This document shows positions 57,001 to 64,000 of a stretch of 64,000 bases of DNA, one piece after another. Location of the stretch: NCBI GenBank assembly GCA_028752905.1, contig JAQNBH010000004.1:1534610-1598609 (forward strand), written 5' to 3'. Position 1 is the stretch's first letter; each line of letters begins with the position of its first letter. Position numbers and translations under genes: made by a program. Under the pieces are notes generated by a model that was not told the DNA's origin, did not search any database, and saw only the letters and a list, made by a program, of their open reading frames with translations. This DNA is from Cladorhizidae sp. MBARI D1340-BT2 (taxonomy: Eukaryota; Porifera; Demospongiae; Poecilosclerida; Cladorhizidae).

Positions 57001-59032
57001 GGCACCAAGTGTCCGGGGTCCCTAAGGGGACCTTCTCCAAAACTCCAAGGCGGACGTCACGGTCCAATCCAGCCTTAACCTCATCCTGCCAGTGGATGGG
57101 GACGGTGATGGGGGTGTGGCATGGTTTGGGGACGGCGTTGGGGTCGATGCTCAATGAGAGCGGAGGTCCGGCCATCATAGGGAGGGGCTGATGCTCACAA
57201 ATGTTGAATGAGCTCGACGCATACGTCTGTAGTAGGTGTTGCTCGAGACGTGCCCTGTTCTCCGGTGTGGCTGGGTAGGGAAGGCCTGTGGGGCGGGGCG
57301 GGGGCGGTGATCTTGTAGGGCAAGAGCAAGGTCGTCTTGCCTGGTTGATCAGTGGGGTGTCATCGCTAGTCCGGGGTGGGTTGACTCCCGGTCGCCTCTC
57401 TGGGGGCATTGTAGCGGTACTTGGGGCTCTTGCAGCGTCTCCATACGCCCTCTTTAAGGGTCTCTCTGCTGGTGGTGTCGGTTGAGTGGTCTGGGAGATC
57501 TGGGCAGCGTTGGGGCTGGGCCTGTTGTCTCGGGTGGACGGTGATCCGGACGGGAAGTCTCTTGGGATCATGTCCAGGTCGGCCAGGGTGGCCATGCTTA
57601 AGTATATCTGGGATGCCTCAGGACTGAAGTATACCATCTGGCGCGTTTCCTTGCCAGATGGGATTTTGAGACGCAGCAGAGCCGCCCCGAGGATGGGGAG
57701 GTTGTTTCCACTGGCTGACTTCATTGTCAGGTTGACAGGGATGAGGTCGTTTGGGCCAAGGTGCAGCTTGGACATGAGGTCCGGGCCGGCCAGGCAGCTC
57801 TGGCAGCCGGTGTCCGCGAGTGCCGTGGTGCGTATGTGTCTGGACTCTTGGGGCAGTGTGTGGCCATGGTTCCTGAAGTCCTCTGCGTGGGAGGAGACTA
57901 GGATGGCGATCACGGGTTGCGAGGGAGAGCGTTTTTGTATCCAGGATGAGGTGTCACTCTGCCATGTTTGGTGGGGCAGGGTACCTTCTGACAATCCCTG
58001 AGCCATTTCGGAGAGGGCGGATTCATGTTCCGTTCGCTGCCAGCATACTGAGGCTGTGTGGTGCTGCCTGCCACATGATGTGCAGGTGCTGCCGAAAGCC
58101 GGGCAATGGATCCGACGGTAGGCAGTCTTCTCTTGCTCGCCATGCCCGCGTTGGCCGCAGTAGGTGCACGGTCCTGATGGTTGTGCTGCCTGGGGTCTGG
58201 GCTTCCGTTGTTGGCGAGGTGGAGTATTGCCACGTCCCCTGGGTGGGGTGGGGAGTTCACGTTGAGATGGTGGGCGTTGTTGCCGCCTGTATTGTGACGT
58301 CACGGCATCAGCACCGTGGTCGTCAAGGGCGTGTGCGTTGTTAGGGGTCGACATCGTCATGGCTGATTTCTTCCCCGCTGCTCTTACTTCAATGAAGCGG
58401 ATGGTGTCCTCTACGCACATGTCCTGGTCAGGATGCTTGAGCAGATCTTCTTGGATCTCTGCATCCGCCAGGCCTATGCAGAGTTGGTCAGCCACCCGCT
58501 CCTCGCCCTGGTTCACCACTCCATCACAATCGGGGCACTTCTTCAAAAAGCGACATACCTCAGCTTGTCCCCGGAGGCGTGCAGCGAATGCTCGGATGGG
58601 TTCAGTACGGTCCTGTGTCATTCTTGATAAGGCTACGCGAGCCACCTTCGTGTTTTCGGCCGTCACTGCGAGGGATTTTATGGCTGCAAGTAAGTCCTTC
58701 TCTGTCATACCCTCAATTGGTAAGGGGCCTACCGTATTTCTGGTGACATCGCGCCTGAGGTTAGAGTCGCAGCACTCTAGTAACTGTATGGTAAGGTCCT
58801 GACCTGTCAGTTGTACTGATGTAACGTATGATCGCCATCTCTGTAGAAAGTAGGTCCAGGCTTCCGTTGTTCCCCCTGATGTTAGTTCTGGACGCTTCAC
58901 CGGAGCTGGTTTAGCTCTGGGGTTGGTCCGGTGGTTCATGGCGTGTGTGGTGAGGAGGACAGGTGCCAGGGCGGTGTCTGTTCCTTCTGGGATCGCCCAG
59001 TCGCATCCATCGAATGGGCAGGGGATAGCCAT
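54068..59032 (-). CDS. Gag-Pol polyprotein of Ty3/gypsy retrotransposon
   Basis: One 1,654-residue frame from ATG at 59032 to TAA at 54068. Order: Gag with a possible N-terminal zinc finger (Cys5, Cys10, His30, His34), a helical capsid-like region (about 55-220), a basic linker, and Cys/His knuckles (about 289-330); protease with active-site DTG at 407-409; reverse transcriptase (about 640-840) whose catalytic box is CIDD at 790-793, with Cys in place of the usual Tyr; RNase H with candidate catalytic residues Asp940, Glu992, Asp1018 and Asp1065; integrase with a zinc-binding HHCC (His1204, His1207, Cys1237, Cys1240) and a catalytic triad Asp1268, Asp1320, Glu1356 (35-residue spacing); and a Pro/Thr-rich tail from about 1540. 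Gag and Pol share one frame, so no frameshift is needed. All catalytic residues are present. The element copies through RNA and integrates its cDNA; clade not assigned. Confidence 0.95.
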   Translation of the reverse strand: MAIPCPFDGCDWAIPEGTDTALAPVLLTTHAMNHRTNPRAKPAPVKRPELTSGGTTEAWTYFLQRWRSYVTSVQLTGQDLTIQLLECCDSNLRRDVTRNTVGPLPIEGMTEKDLLAAIKSLAVTAENTKVARVALSRMTQDRTEPIRAFAARLRGQAEVCRFLKKCPDCDGVVNQGEERVADQLCIGLADAEIQEDLLKHPDQDMCVEDTIRFIEVRAAGKKSAMTMSTPNNAHALDDHGADAVTSQYRRQQRPPSQRELPTPPRGRGNTPPRQQRKPRPQAAQPSGPCTYCGQRGHGEQEKTAYRRIHCPAFGSTCTSCGRQHHTASVCWQRTEHESALSEMAQGLSEGTLPHQTWQSDTSSWIQKRSPSQPVIAILVSSHAEDFRNHGHTLPQESRHIRTTALADTGCQSCLAGPDLMSKLHLGPNDLIPVNLTMKSASGNNLPILGAALLRLKIPSGKETRQMVYFSPEASQIYLSMATLADLDMIPRDFPSGSPSTRDNRPSPNAAQISQTTQPTPPAERPLKRAYGDAARAPSTATMPPERRPGVNPPRTSDDTPLINQARRPCSCPTRSPPPPRPTGLPYPATPENRARLEQHLLQTYASSSFNICEHQPLPMMAGPPLSLSIDPNAVPKPCHTPITVPIHWQDEVKAGLDRDVRLGVLEKVPLGTPDTWCHRMVICTKKDGSLRRTINFQELNKHATRETHHCTSPFHQARAVPGNTKKTIFDAWNGYHSVALSPADRHFTTFITPWGRYRYCSAPQGYIASGDAYTARYDAIVSHISRKTKCIDDALIWSESIEEAYHQATEWLDICARNGITLNPRKFHFAQDEVEFAGFTITPSEVRPSQRYLEAITGFPTPKNITDVRAWFGLVNQVAYAFSMAPTMQPFRDLLKPTNPFLWNEQTQRAFDLSKTTICQKIAEGVTIYDKSRPTCLATDWSKDGIGYWLFQKHCQCPSREILCCQEGWKVVLVGSRFTHSAESRYAPIEGEALAVADALEKARHFVLGCSDLQIAVDHKPLLKIFGDRSLEDIHNTRLRNLKEKTLPYRFQMIYIPGIRNHTSDALSRHPSGDRLPAKLYLQDDNHSDTSRMNPSGIPKCHVASLSTTSEDADELATALCAAVHHIPITWETLQVATVADPALRLLSEVIEDGPPEARHHMPAIIREYFPILDTITNVDGVLVKGERIIIPLALRQRCLDALHAAHQGTTSMYARAQTSLYWPGMSKEITATRQHCATCNGNAPSQPAMPSTTPADPQYPFQHMCADYFHHGGFAYLVLVDRYSNWPVVTRSTNGAEGLCQVLRDTFATYGIPESITSDGGPEFASHTTRDFLSSWSVHHRTSSAYNPHANCRAETAVKTTKRLIAGNTGPGGTLSDDFHLALLQYRNGPSSDTGMSPAQCLFGRATRDLLPGLPATYRPHQDWTSRLDLRERALSRRQVTGRARWDEHTQGLSPLRCGDTVMIQNQTGRHPTKWDKSGTVVEVLQYHQYAVRTDGSGRLTTRNRRYLRRFNPFTTSPNPFTVTRQPTRSTTPTPLTTQDRQPAPTQPPTSTATTPPTADSSHNDHHPRPLPRPASPPHPQQPAPLPPPASAPPKTQPQPTYASVAKTPARPTPLPQRSLALPPTPLLEATPVPRRSKRGPKPIDRLGYKQRN

Positions 59033-59310
59033 GATGGGTGGGTGGGAGTTAAATAGAATTCGCTCTTCCTTTTACTATCGAATTGTTGCTATCAGAGACT
59101 AGCTATCAGAGACTAGCTATCAGAGACTAGCTATCAGAGGCTAGCTATCAGAGACTAGCTATCAGAGACTTTTTGGTGCATATCAAATAGAAATAGAATT
59201 CGCTCTTCCTTTTACTGTCGAATTGTTGCTATCAGAGACTAGCTATCAGAGACTAGCTATCAGAGACTAGCTATCACTAGCTATCAGAGACTAGCAAAAA
59301 GACTTGTCCA
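59033..59310 (-). repeat. Retrotransposon leader with duplicated block and 14-bp repeats
   Basis: Two copies of a roughly 140-bp block (AATAGAATTCGCTCTTCC at 59053 and 59194), each followed by 14-bp repeats with core AGACTAGCTATCAG (59087-59170 and 59229-59294). This is the stretch between primer-binding site and gag, where packaging or promoter signals would lie. Confidence 0.85.
59293..59310 (-). other. Primer-binding-site candidate
   Basis: Immediately after the 5' LTR the minus strand reads TGGACAAGTC. It starts with the TGG expected opposite a tRNA CCA end. The tRNA is not identified. Confidence 0.6.
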
Positions 59311-59500
59311 TGCATCGAAGGATAGCGCTGTACGCATTTGCCACTCAGACTGAACTGGATATAGAACGATGTTCATAGAATAGCAATGCATGGACAAGTG
59401 AGGAATGTGTAGAGAGCATGCGCTAGGTAAGGGGTCGTCAAGTTGGTAAGGGCGTGTATAGCATGAGAACACATCAATATGAGTTAGGTTGCTGGCTACA
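59311..59500 (-). repeat. 5' LTR of the Ty3/gypsy element
   Basis: On the minus strand it starts TGTAGCCAGCAACC and ends CCTTCGATGCA, giving canonical TG...CA ends. The element's own CATGGACAAGT word, which resembles the primer-binding site, also occurs within the LTR. Confidence 0.92.
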
Positions 59501-60010
59501 TTAGTGCACTGAGGTGCCTACACTGACATTTGACTTGTGCATGTTATTATAATTTAAGCATAAACCATTAGTGCACTGAGGCGCCTACACTGACATTTGA
59601 CTTGTGCATGTTCTTATAATTTAAGCATAAACCATTAGTGCACTGAGGCGCCTACACTGACACTTGACTTGTGCATGTTATTATAATTTAAGCATAAACC
59701 ATTAGTGCACTGAGGCGCCTACATTGACACTTGACTTGTGCATGTTATTATAATTTAAGCATAAACCATTAGTGCACTGAGGTGCCTACACTGACACTTG
59801 ACTTGTGCATGTTATTATAATTTAAGCATAAACCATTAGTGCACTGAGGCGCCTACACTGACACTTGACTTGTGCATGTTATTATAATTTAAGCAAAAAC
59901 CATTAGTGCACTGAGGCGCCTACACTGACACGACTTGTGCATGTTATTATAATTTAAGCATAAACCATTAGTGCACTGAGGCGCCTACACTGACACTTGA
60001 CTTGTGCATA
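59501..60010. repeat. 67-bp satellite array, right of the retrotransposon
   Basis: About 7.5 further copies of the same unit as 48338-53838, ending at CTTGTGCATA before unique sequence. Confidence 0.95.
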
Positions 60011-60125
60011 TTATAACCAACTTGTAAGCTCAGCATCTAGACCACATGAGCATATACCATTATAACCAGCTACATTATTATCTAGATACCAAGTTGATTT
60101 TTAGGGCCATACTGATAGCTACATT

Positions 60126-62435
60126 ATGTTTAAGCGACAAGCCTCACTGAAAAGTTGGTCCAGTAAAGCTAAAAAAAGCAAAGAAAACTGAGGAACTGTA
60201 AGATAGTTCAGAAGACAGTGATTGTGATGAATCTGAAGCAATGGCAGTGATGAAAAAGGAGATGCTCAACATGGAAGTCCAGAAAATGTAGAGCAGCATT
60301 CAAGTGAGATAAACTCAAACATTCCTATCTTACCAACCTACCTAATTATGCTGAAACTTCAAATCAGTGCATGTCACAATATTGTAGTAGCGATGTAGAA
60401 GCTTTTCAACCAGTTGATAAGCCAACACTAGCACTAATAGTATCTAAACAGAGAAATTTTCAACCAAAGTGATCAGCAAAATGGGGGACAGTGCTTATAC
60501 TAAATCAGGATTCCAGAATTGGAAAAAAGCCTTGGAAAAGTTCAGAGTACATGAAGTTTCGCATTATAGAGAAGCAAAATTAAATGATAGCTCATGGGAT
60601 GCCAACAATTGCGAGCCAGCTCAGCTGACACATGCAACAACTTCAGCAAACCCGAAGAAGGACTGCTAATGCAGTTAAAAGGCATACAATATCTTACTCG
60701 TCAAGCAATAGCCATACTGAATCAGAAGGTAACTTACAACAGTTTCTGCTGGTTTGGAGAGGTAATAATGAAACTATAAAAAATTGGATCAAAGAAAACT
60801 GGTTCACTAGTCATCAGTCAGTTAGTGAGCAAATTTCTACTCTAGGGCAGACACTACTTCGAACCCTTTTAAAGAAAATGAAAAAGACTGAACCAGTGTG
60901 GTTCACAGTAATAGCAACCGATGTTATCAACAGCCAACAGGTCGATTTGTCCATCCGCTGGGTGAATACTGACTATGAACTACGAGAAGATTCAATTGGA
61001 GTTCCTGACAATAGAGCAGAGACTCTTTTCACAGTAATCAAAGATCTACTGATTTGATGCAGCCTCCCATTATCATTATGTCAAGGACAGGCCTATGATG
61101 GAGCTGCCAACATGCAGGGAAGAAAATCTGGTGTGGCAACAAGGTTTAGAAATGAATACCCTTCTGCAATTGCACTGCATTGTTGTGTACATTCACTGAA
61201 TCTTTGCTTACAGGATGTTGGAAGCAAGCTTGCATGTATCAGAGATGTTCTGGAAACAGTGAAGGAAATAAGCAAGCTCATTCGTCTATCTCCGAAACGA
61301 CAACATCACTTCATTTGAAGTTGCAGGAGACAAGTGGAGGTATTAGTCTGAAGCCTACCAGATGGACAGCAAGAACTATTGCAATAGTAGCCATTCTCAA
61401 AGACTACACTCTATTGTTAGAAGCATTGGAGGAAATTAATTCAACAACACATGATGAATATGGTTTAAAGGTTGCTGGTGGTTTGATGCACTTTTCGGCA
61501 CTATATTTGGCCAGTCATTTTTTATTTAGTGCAACAGAGCAATTTTTTCCCCACTTTGCACATAGCTTTGCATGAAGCACTCTCTGCTGTTGATGCTGCC
61601 AAGATATTCTTCAAATGAAACGGGACTGATGAAAATGTCGACAGGTTTTATGACAAGTGTGTCACCAATATTGCTGAAAAGTTCAATATTGGCCAACCAG
61701 AATTACCTCGTTGAAAGTGGGAGTGAACCACACCTTTTTATGTTTGCAAAGGCATACTTTCGGCAAATGTTCTTTGAAGCGTGTGACCTGCTCTATGGTT
61801 AGTTGGAAGACAGGTTTAGTAAACAACATATTCCATCAATCATGGCAATTGAAAAAAATCTTGTGGGTGCAGATTATGAAGACAGCATGGAAGAGCTGAA
61901 GAAATCTTGCTACAAAGATTATGTCAATATGTCAGACTTCGCCAGACACCTCCAACTCTTACAAATATTGTCAAGCAAGGTAGCCCTGAAGTGAAAAAAG
62001 TCACTACTGTACAGGCGATCTGTGATGTAAAGAAAAGAAAAGCATTTTCAAAACAATGCTACCAACTGTGATTCAGCTCCTTCGTCTCTATCAACAATCT
62101 CTGTTGCATCTACAACAGCTGAAAGAACCTTTTCTGCACTGAAGCATGTCTTAACGTACACAAGGTCTATGATAACTGAAGTAAGGCTTAATAATTGCTT
62201 GCTTCTCCATGTCCACAAAGATTTAACTGACTCACTTGACTTGGTTTCAGTCGCCAATGAATTTATTAATAATGATGAACGAAAGAAGTTTTTTGAAAGC
62301 TTTCCTGATGTATTATATTTATCTTTGTACACACAATCATGCAAACAATACACCATTGAGTCCTTTAAATTAAATTTGTCAGTTGAGCGAGAATCCATGG
62401 GAGGAAGTATAATAATTGTTCCACCAATTAGCTAG
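60126..62435 (+). pseudogene. hAT-family transposase gene (TTF / hATC), decayed
   Basis: ATG at 60126 begins MFKRQASLKSW, a typical start of TTF-type hAT proteins. Family segments follow in order but in changing frames: FQNWKKALEKFRVHEVSHYR (TTF region, 60511 on); QAYDGAANMQGRKSGVATRF and HCCVHSLNLCLQDVGSK (61090-61235); KPTRWTARTIAIVAIL (61350-61400); an EACDLLYG stretch ending near 61800, then a LEDRFSKQHIPSIMAIEKNL stretch, then ESCYKD-like KKSCYKDYVN (to 61935); and the C-terminal hATC dimerisation domain STTAERTFSALKHVL, SMITEVRLNNCLLLHVHK (62105-62220). At least five frameshifts or stops interrupt it. The gene is in place from start to hATC domain, but I do not see its TIRs. It begins about 115 bp after the 67-bp array ends. 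Confidence 0.85.
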
Positions 62436-62765
62436 TATATATGGCAGGACAAGGCAGGACAAGGTGGGTGTAGTCCAGCAAAATTTCTGCATGCATATCT
62501 CAGCCCCCACTTTTCATCTCCTGTCCCCTCCCCTGATTTTGTAGGCCAGACCTCCTGTTCCACATATCAACACTATAGCTAGATGTATAGGCGTTGATTG
62601 TATTAATGACTAATTATGAGTTAACAAATTTTAGGTTGGGACTTGGCCACTCCCATACTACTCCAAAAGCCAAAAGACTGTGTCATCAAGCTTAATTTTT
62701 GGACCTTCAAGGTAATAATGCTCCATGCCTGTGATTCAATATGAAAGTAATGATGAAGTAATGAT
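62436..62765. other. Spacer between two hAT-type genes
   Basis: About 330 bp holding a short direct repeat (GGCAGGACAAG twice near 62443-62463) and no recognisable gene. Terminal sequences of the flanking elements should be here, but I cannot define them. Confidence 0.4.
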
Positions 62766-63880
62766 GTAGGGAAAATGAAGACAACTCCCAAGTACATGAT
62801 GAAAAAGGTCATGATAAAGAGGCTCATGATGAAGAGGCTCATGTTGAGGGGGCTCATGATGAAGAGGCTCATGTTGAGGGGGATCATGATGAAGAGGCTC
62901 ATGTTGAGGGGGCTCATGATGAAGAGGCTCATGTTGAGGGGGCTCATGATGAAGAGGCTCATGTTGAGGGGGCTCATGATGAAGAGGCTCATGATGAAGA
63001 GGCTCATGATGAAGAGGCTCATGTTGAGGGGGCTCATGATGAAGAGTCCCTTCATGATGATGATCAACCTGAAATGGATCTAGCAACTACAAGTCCTATT
63101 GTCAAAGATTATTTTGATCCCAATGATCCAGCACTTTATGCTGAAAAGCATTCCTTCTTGGATCTTGGATGTCGATGACAAGCTAACACTGTTGACGTCC
63201 AAGTTTAAATGTTAAATGCCCACCTAATTTTTTGTTCCCTGTCACTTCAGGGAGAAGATTTAGTCTAAACTGGACAGTAAATAGGCCATGGTTGCGATAT
63301 GGCATATCAAATGATAGTGCCTGTCTGCCATGCCTGTGCTTTGCAAGTGTAGACACCAAATCCCCGTTTTCTTCCATGAGCTTTAATAAATGGAAGAAAG
63401 TTCTCGGCAAGAAGGAGCAGCTTATTTGATACGCACAAGGAGAGTGAAGCACACAAACTAGCAGATGAGAAAGCTTGTCTTTTCCTAAAAACTCAATAGA
63501 TGTTGCTTCACTAATGTGCCAAATAAGTGGGAATTCCGCAGGCCCATACAAAGAAGGGCATTTTGTCAATCAGATGTGGTTGTAGCCCTTGGTAAGAGAG
63601 GCATTGCTTTTCAAGGTAATTGGGACAAGATCACAAAAACTGAAGATGGAAACTTCACTTTGTTTGTGAACTGGAAGTCACAGAGCATTTTCAGCATGCT
63701 GCTAAAAATGCTAGGTATATTTCACCCCATAGTACAGAATACAATAATTTCCATATGCGAAAGTGCTATTCGTGAGAATATTTTATCTGTTTTCATCATA
63801 CTGGAGTCTCATGGTGATGAAACTGAAGACCTTTCAAATGTGGAACAGGTTAGTATCTGTGCAAGCTTTGTTAATAATTA
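62766..63880 (+). pseudogene. Second TTF/hAT transposase-like gene, N-terminal half, frameshifted
   Basis: An open frame with no ATG (about 62766-63179) carries an acidic repeat (HDEEAHVEGA type) and then DYFDPNDPALYAEKHSFLDL, the lead-in seen before TTF zinc fingers. After stops, another frame gives GRRFSLNWTVNRPWLRYGIS, CLPCLCF and FNKWKKVLGKKEQLI (63245-63427). A third gives GKRGIAFQGNWDKITKTEDG, NFTLFVNWKS and IVQNTIISICESAIRENILS (about 63590-63790). These are successive parts of the ZMYM1-like/hAT N-terminal region. The catalytic core would lie to the right but the frame ends at a stop near 63880 and the window ends soon after. It is a different family member from 60126-62435. Confidence 0.75.
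62795..63052. repeat. 30-bp minisatellite inside a TTF/hAT reading frame
   Basis: About eight units of a 30-bp repeat built from two 15-bp halves, ATGATGAAGAGGCTC and ATGTTGAGGGGGCTC. In the frame that continues into the DYFDPNDPALY segment it encodes a ten-residue acidic repeat. Confidence 0.9.
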
Positions 63881-64000
63881 ACCCTCTCACCGTTGACTTT
63901 CCAGGACATTATTTATAAAACAAACCAGCTATGGTTAAAATTTAATATAAAAAATCAGGAACACACTCATACCACTTACAATCAAGTCATGTGATAGTAC
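63881..64000. other. Window edge, nothing identified
   Basis: A short AT-rich stretch after the last stop of the TTF/hAT remnant. Confidence 0.5.

Larger units (their letters stand above)
53839..59500 (-). mobile_element. Intact Ty3/gypsy LTR retrotransposon in the 67-bp array
   Basis: A 5.66-kb element on the minus strand. It has a 190-bp 5' LTR (59311-59500), a primer-binding-site candidate, a leader with tandem repeats, one uninterrupted gag-pol frame of 1,654 codons, a purine tract, and a 3' LTR (53839-54024). The 186 bp shared by the LTRs look identical, so insertion is recent. The 3' LTR lacks the terminal TGCA present in the 5' LTR. The flanks (AAGCATAAAC and TTAGTGCAC) show no exact target duplication, so a few bases were lost at that junction. 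No env-like frame is present. Confidence 0.95.

Noticed and set aside
54064..58802. Plus-strand frames opposite the retrotransposon gene
   Set aside because: They are antisense shadows of gag-pol, without recognisable domains.

Overview
The window looks like animal nuclear DNA, probably from a marine invertebrate such as a sponge or cnidarian; the phylum is inference. The evidence is intron-split gene pieces with GT/AG junctions, a recognisable API5 (apoptosis inhibitor 5) gene start, a Ty3/gypsy retrotransposon, hAT transposases with TTF-type zinc fingers, a restriction-like-endonuclease remnant, and a satellite containing the animal telomere motif. There are no bacterial operons. By rough addition about 60% of the window is tandem repeat, in more than twenty unrelated families with units of 3 to 68 bp.

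Layout. 1-9858: 24-bp satellite carrying CCCTAACCCTA. 9859-11512: dispersed repeats, a gypsy RNase H scrap and two small arrays. 11513-15070: API5 exons 1 and 2 on the minus strand, with a 31-bp array directly downstream. 15462-21366: 25-bp array. 21886-23610: 30-bp array. 23819-24880: a possible exon and a long (AAT)n tract. 25089-25733: hAT remnant. 25823-26495: 29-bp array. 26496-37474: 68-bp array split by a 2,725-bp DNA transposon at 30040-32764. 37511-38141: small arrays. 38419-43352: minus-strand exon candidates (leucine-rich repeats, a Gly/Arg/Pro-rich tail, a possible first exon) separated by arrays and a tRNA-like SINE head. 44932-48200: more arrays and TE scraps. 48338-60010: 67-bp array interrupted by an intact Ty3/gypsy element at 53839-59500 whose two LTRs look identical. 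60126-64000: two decayed TTF/hAT transposase genes.

The most interesting object is the element at 30040-32764. It has 12-bp terminal inverted repeats, a probable 3-bp target duplication that restores the interrupted repeat unit when removed, six same-direction copies of a GTAACRCGCATCACG-like motif, and an intron-containing gene whose product has SDG and HGKGPVDG motifs. I know that protein family only as uncharacterised invertebrate proteins; here it sits inside a mobile element and may be its transposase. The few cellular genes have introns, or sequence just beyond their exons, filled with minisatellites. Large open frames on both strands of the arrays are artefacts of repeat units whose length is a multiple of three.
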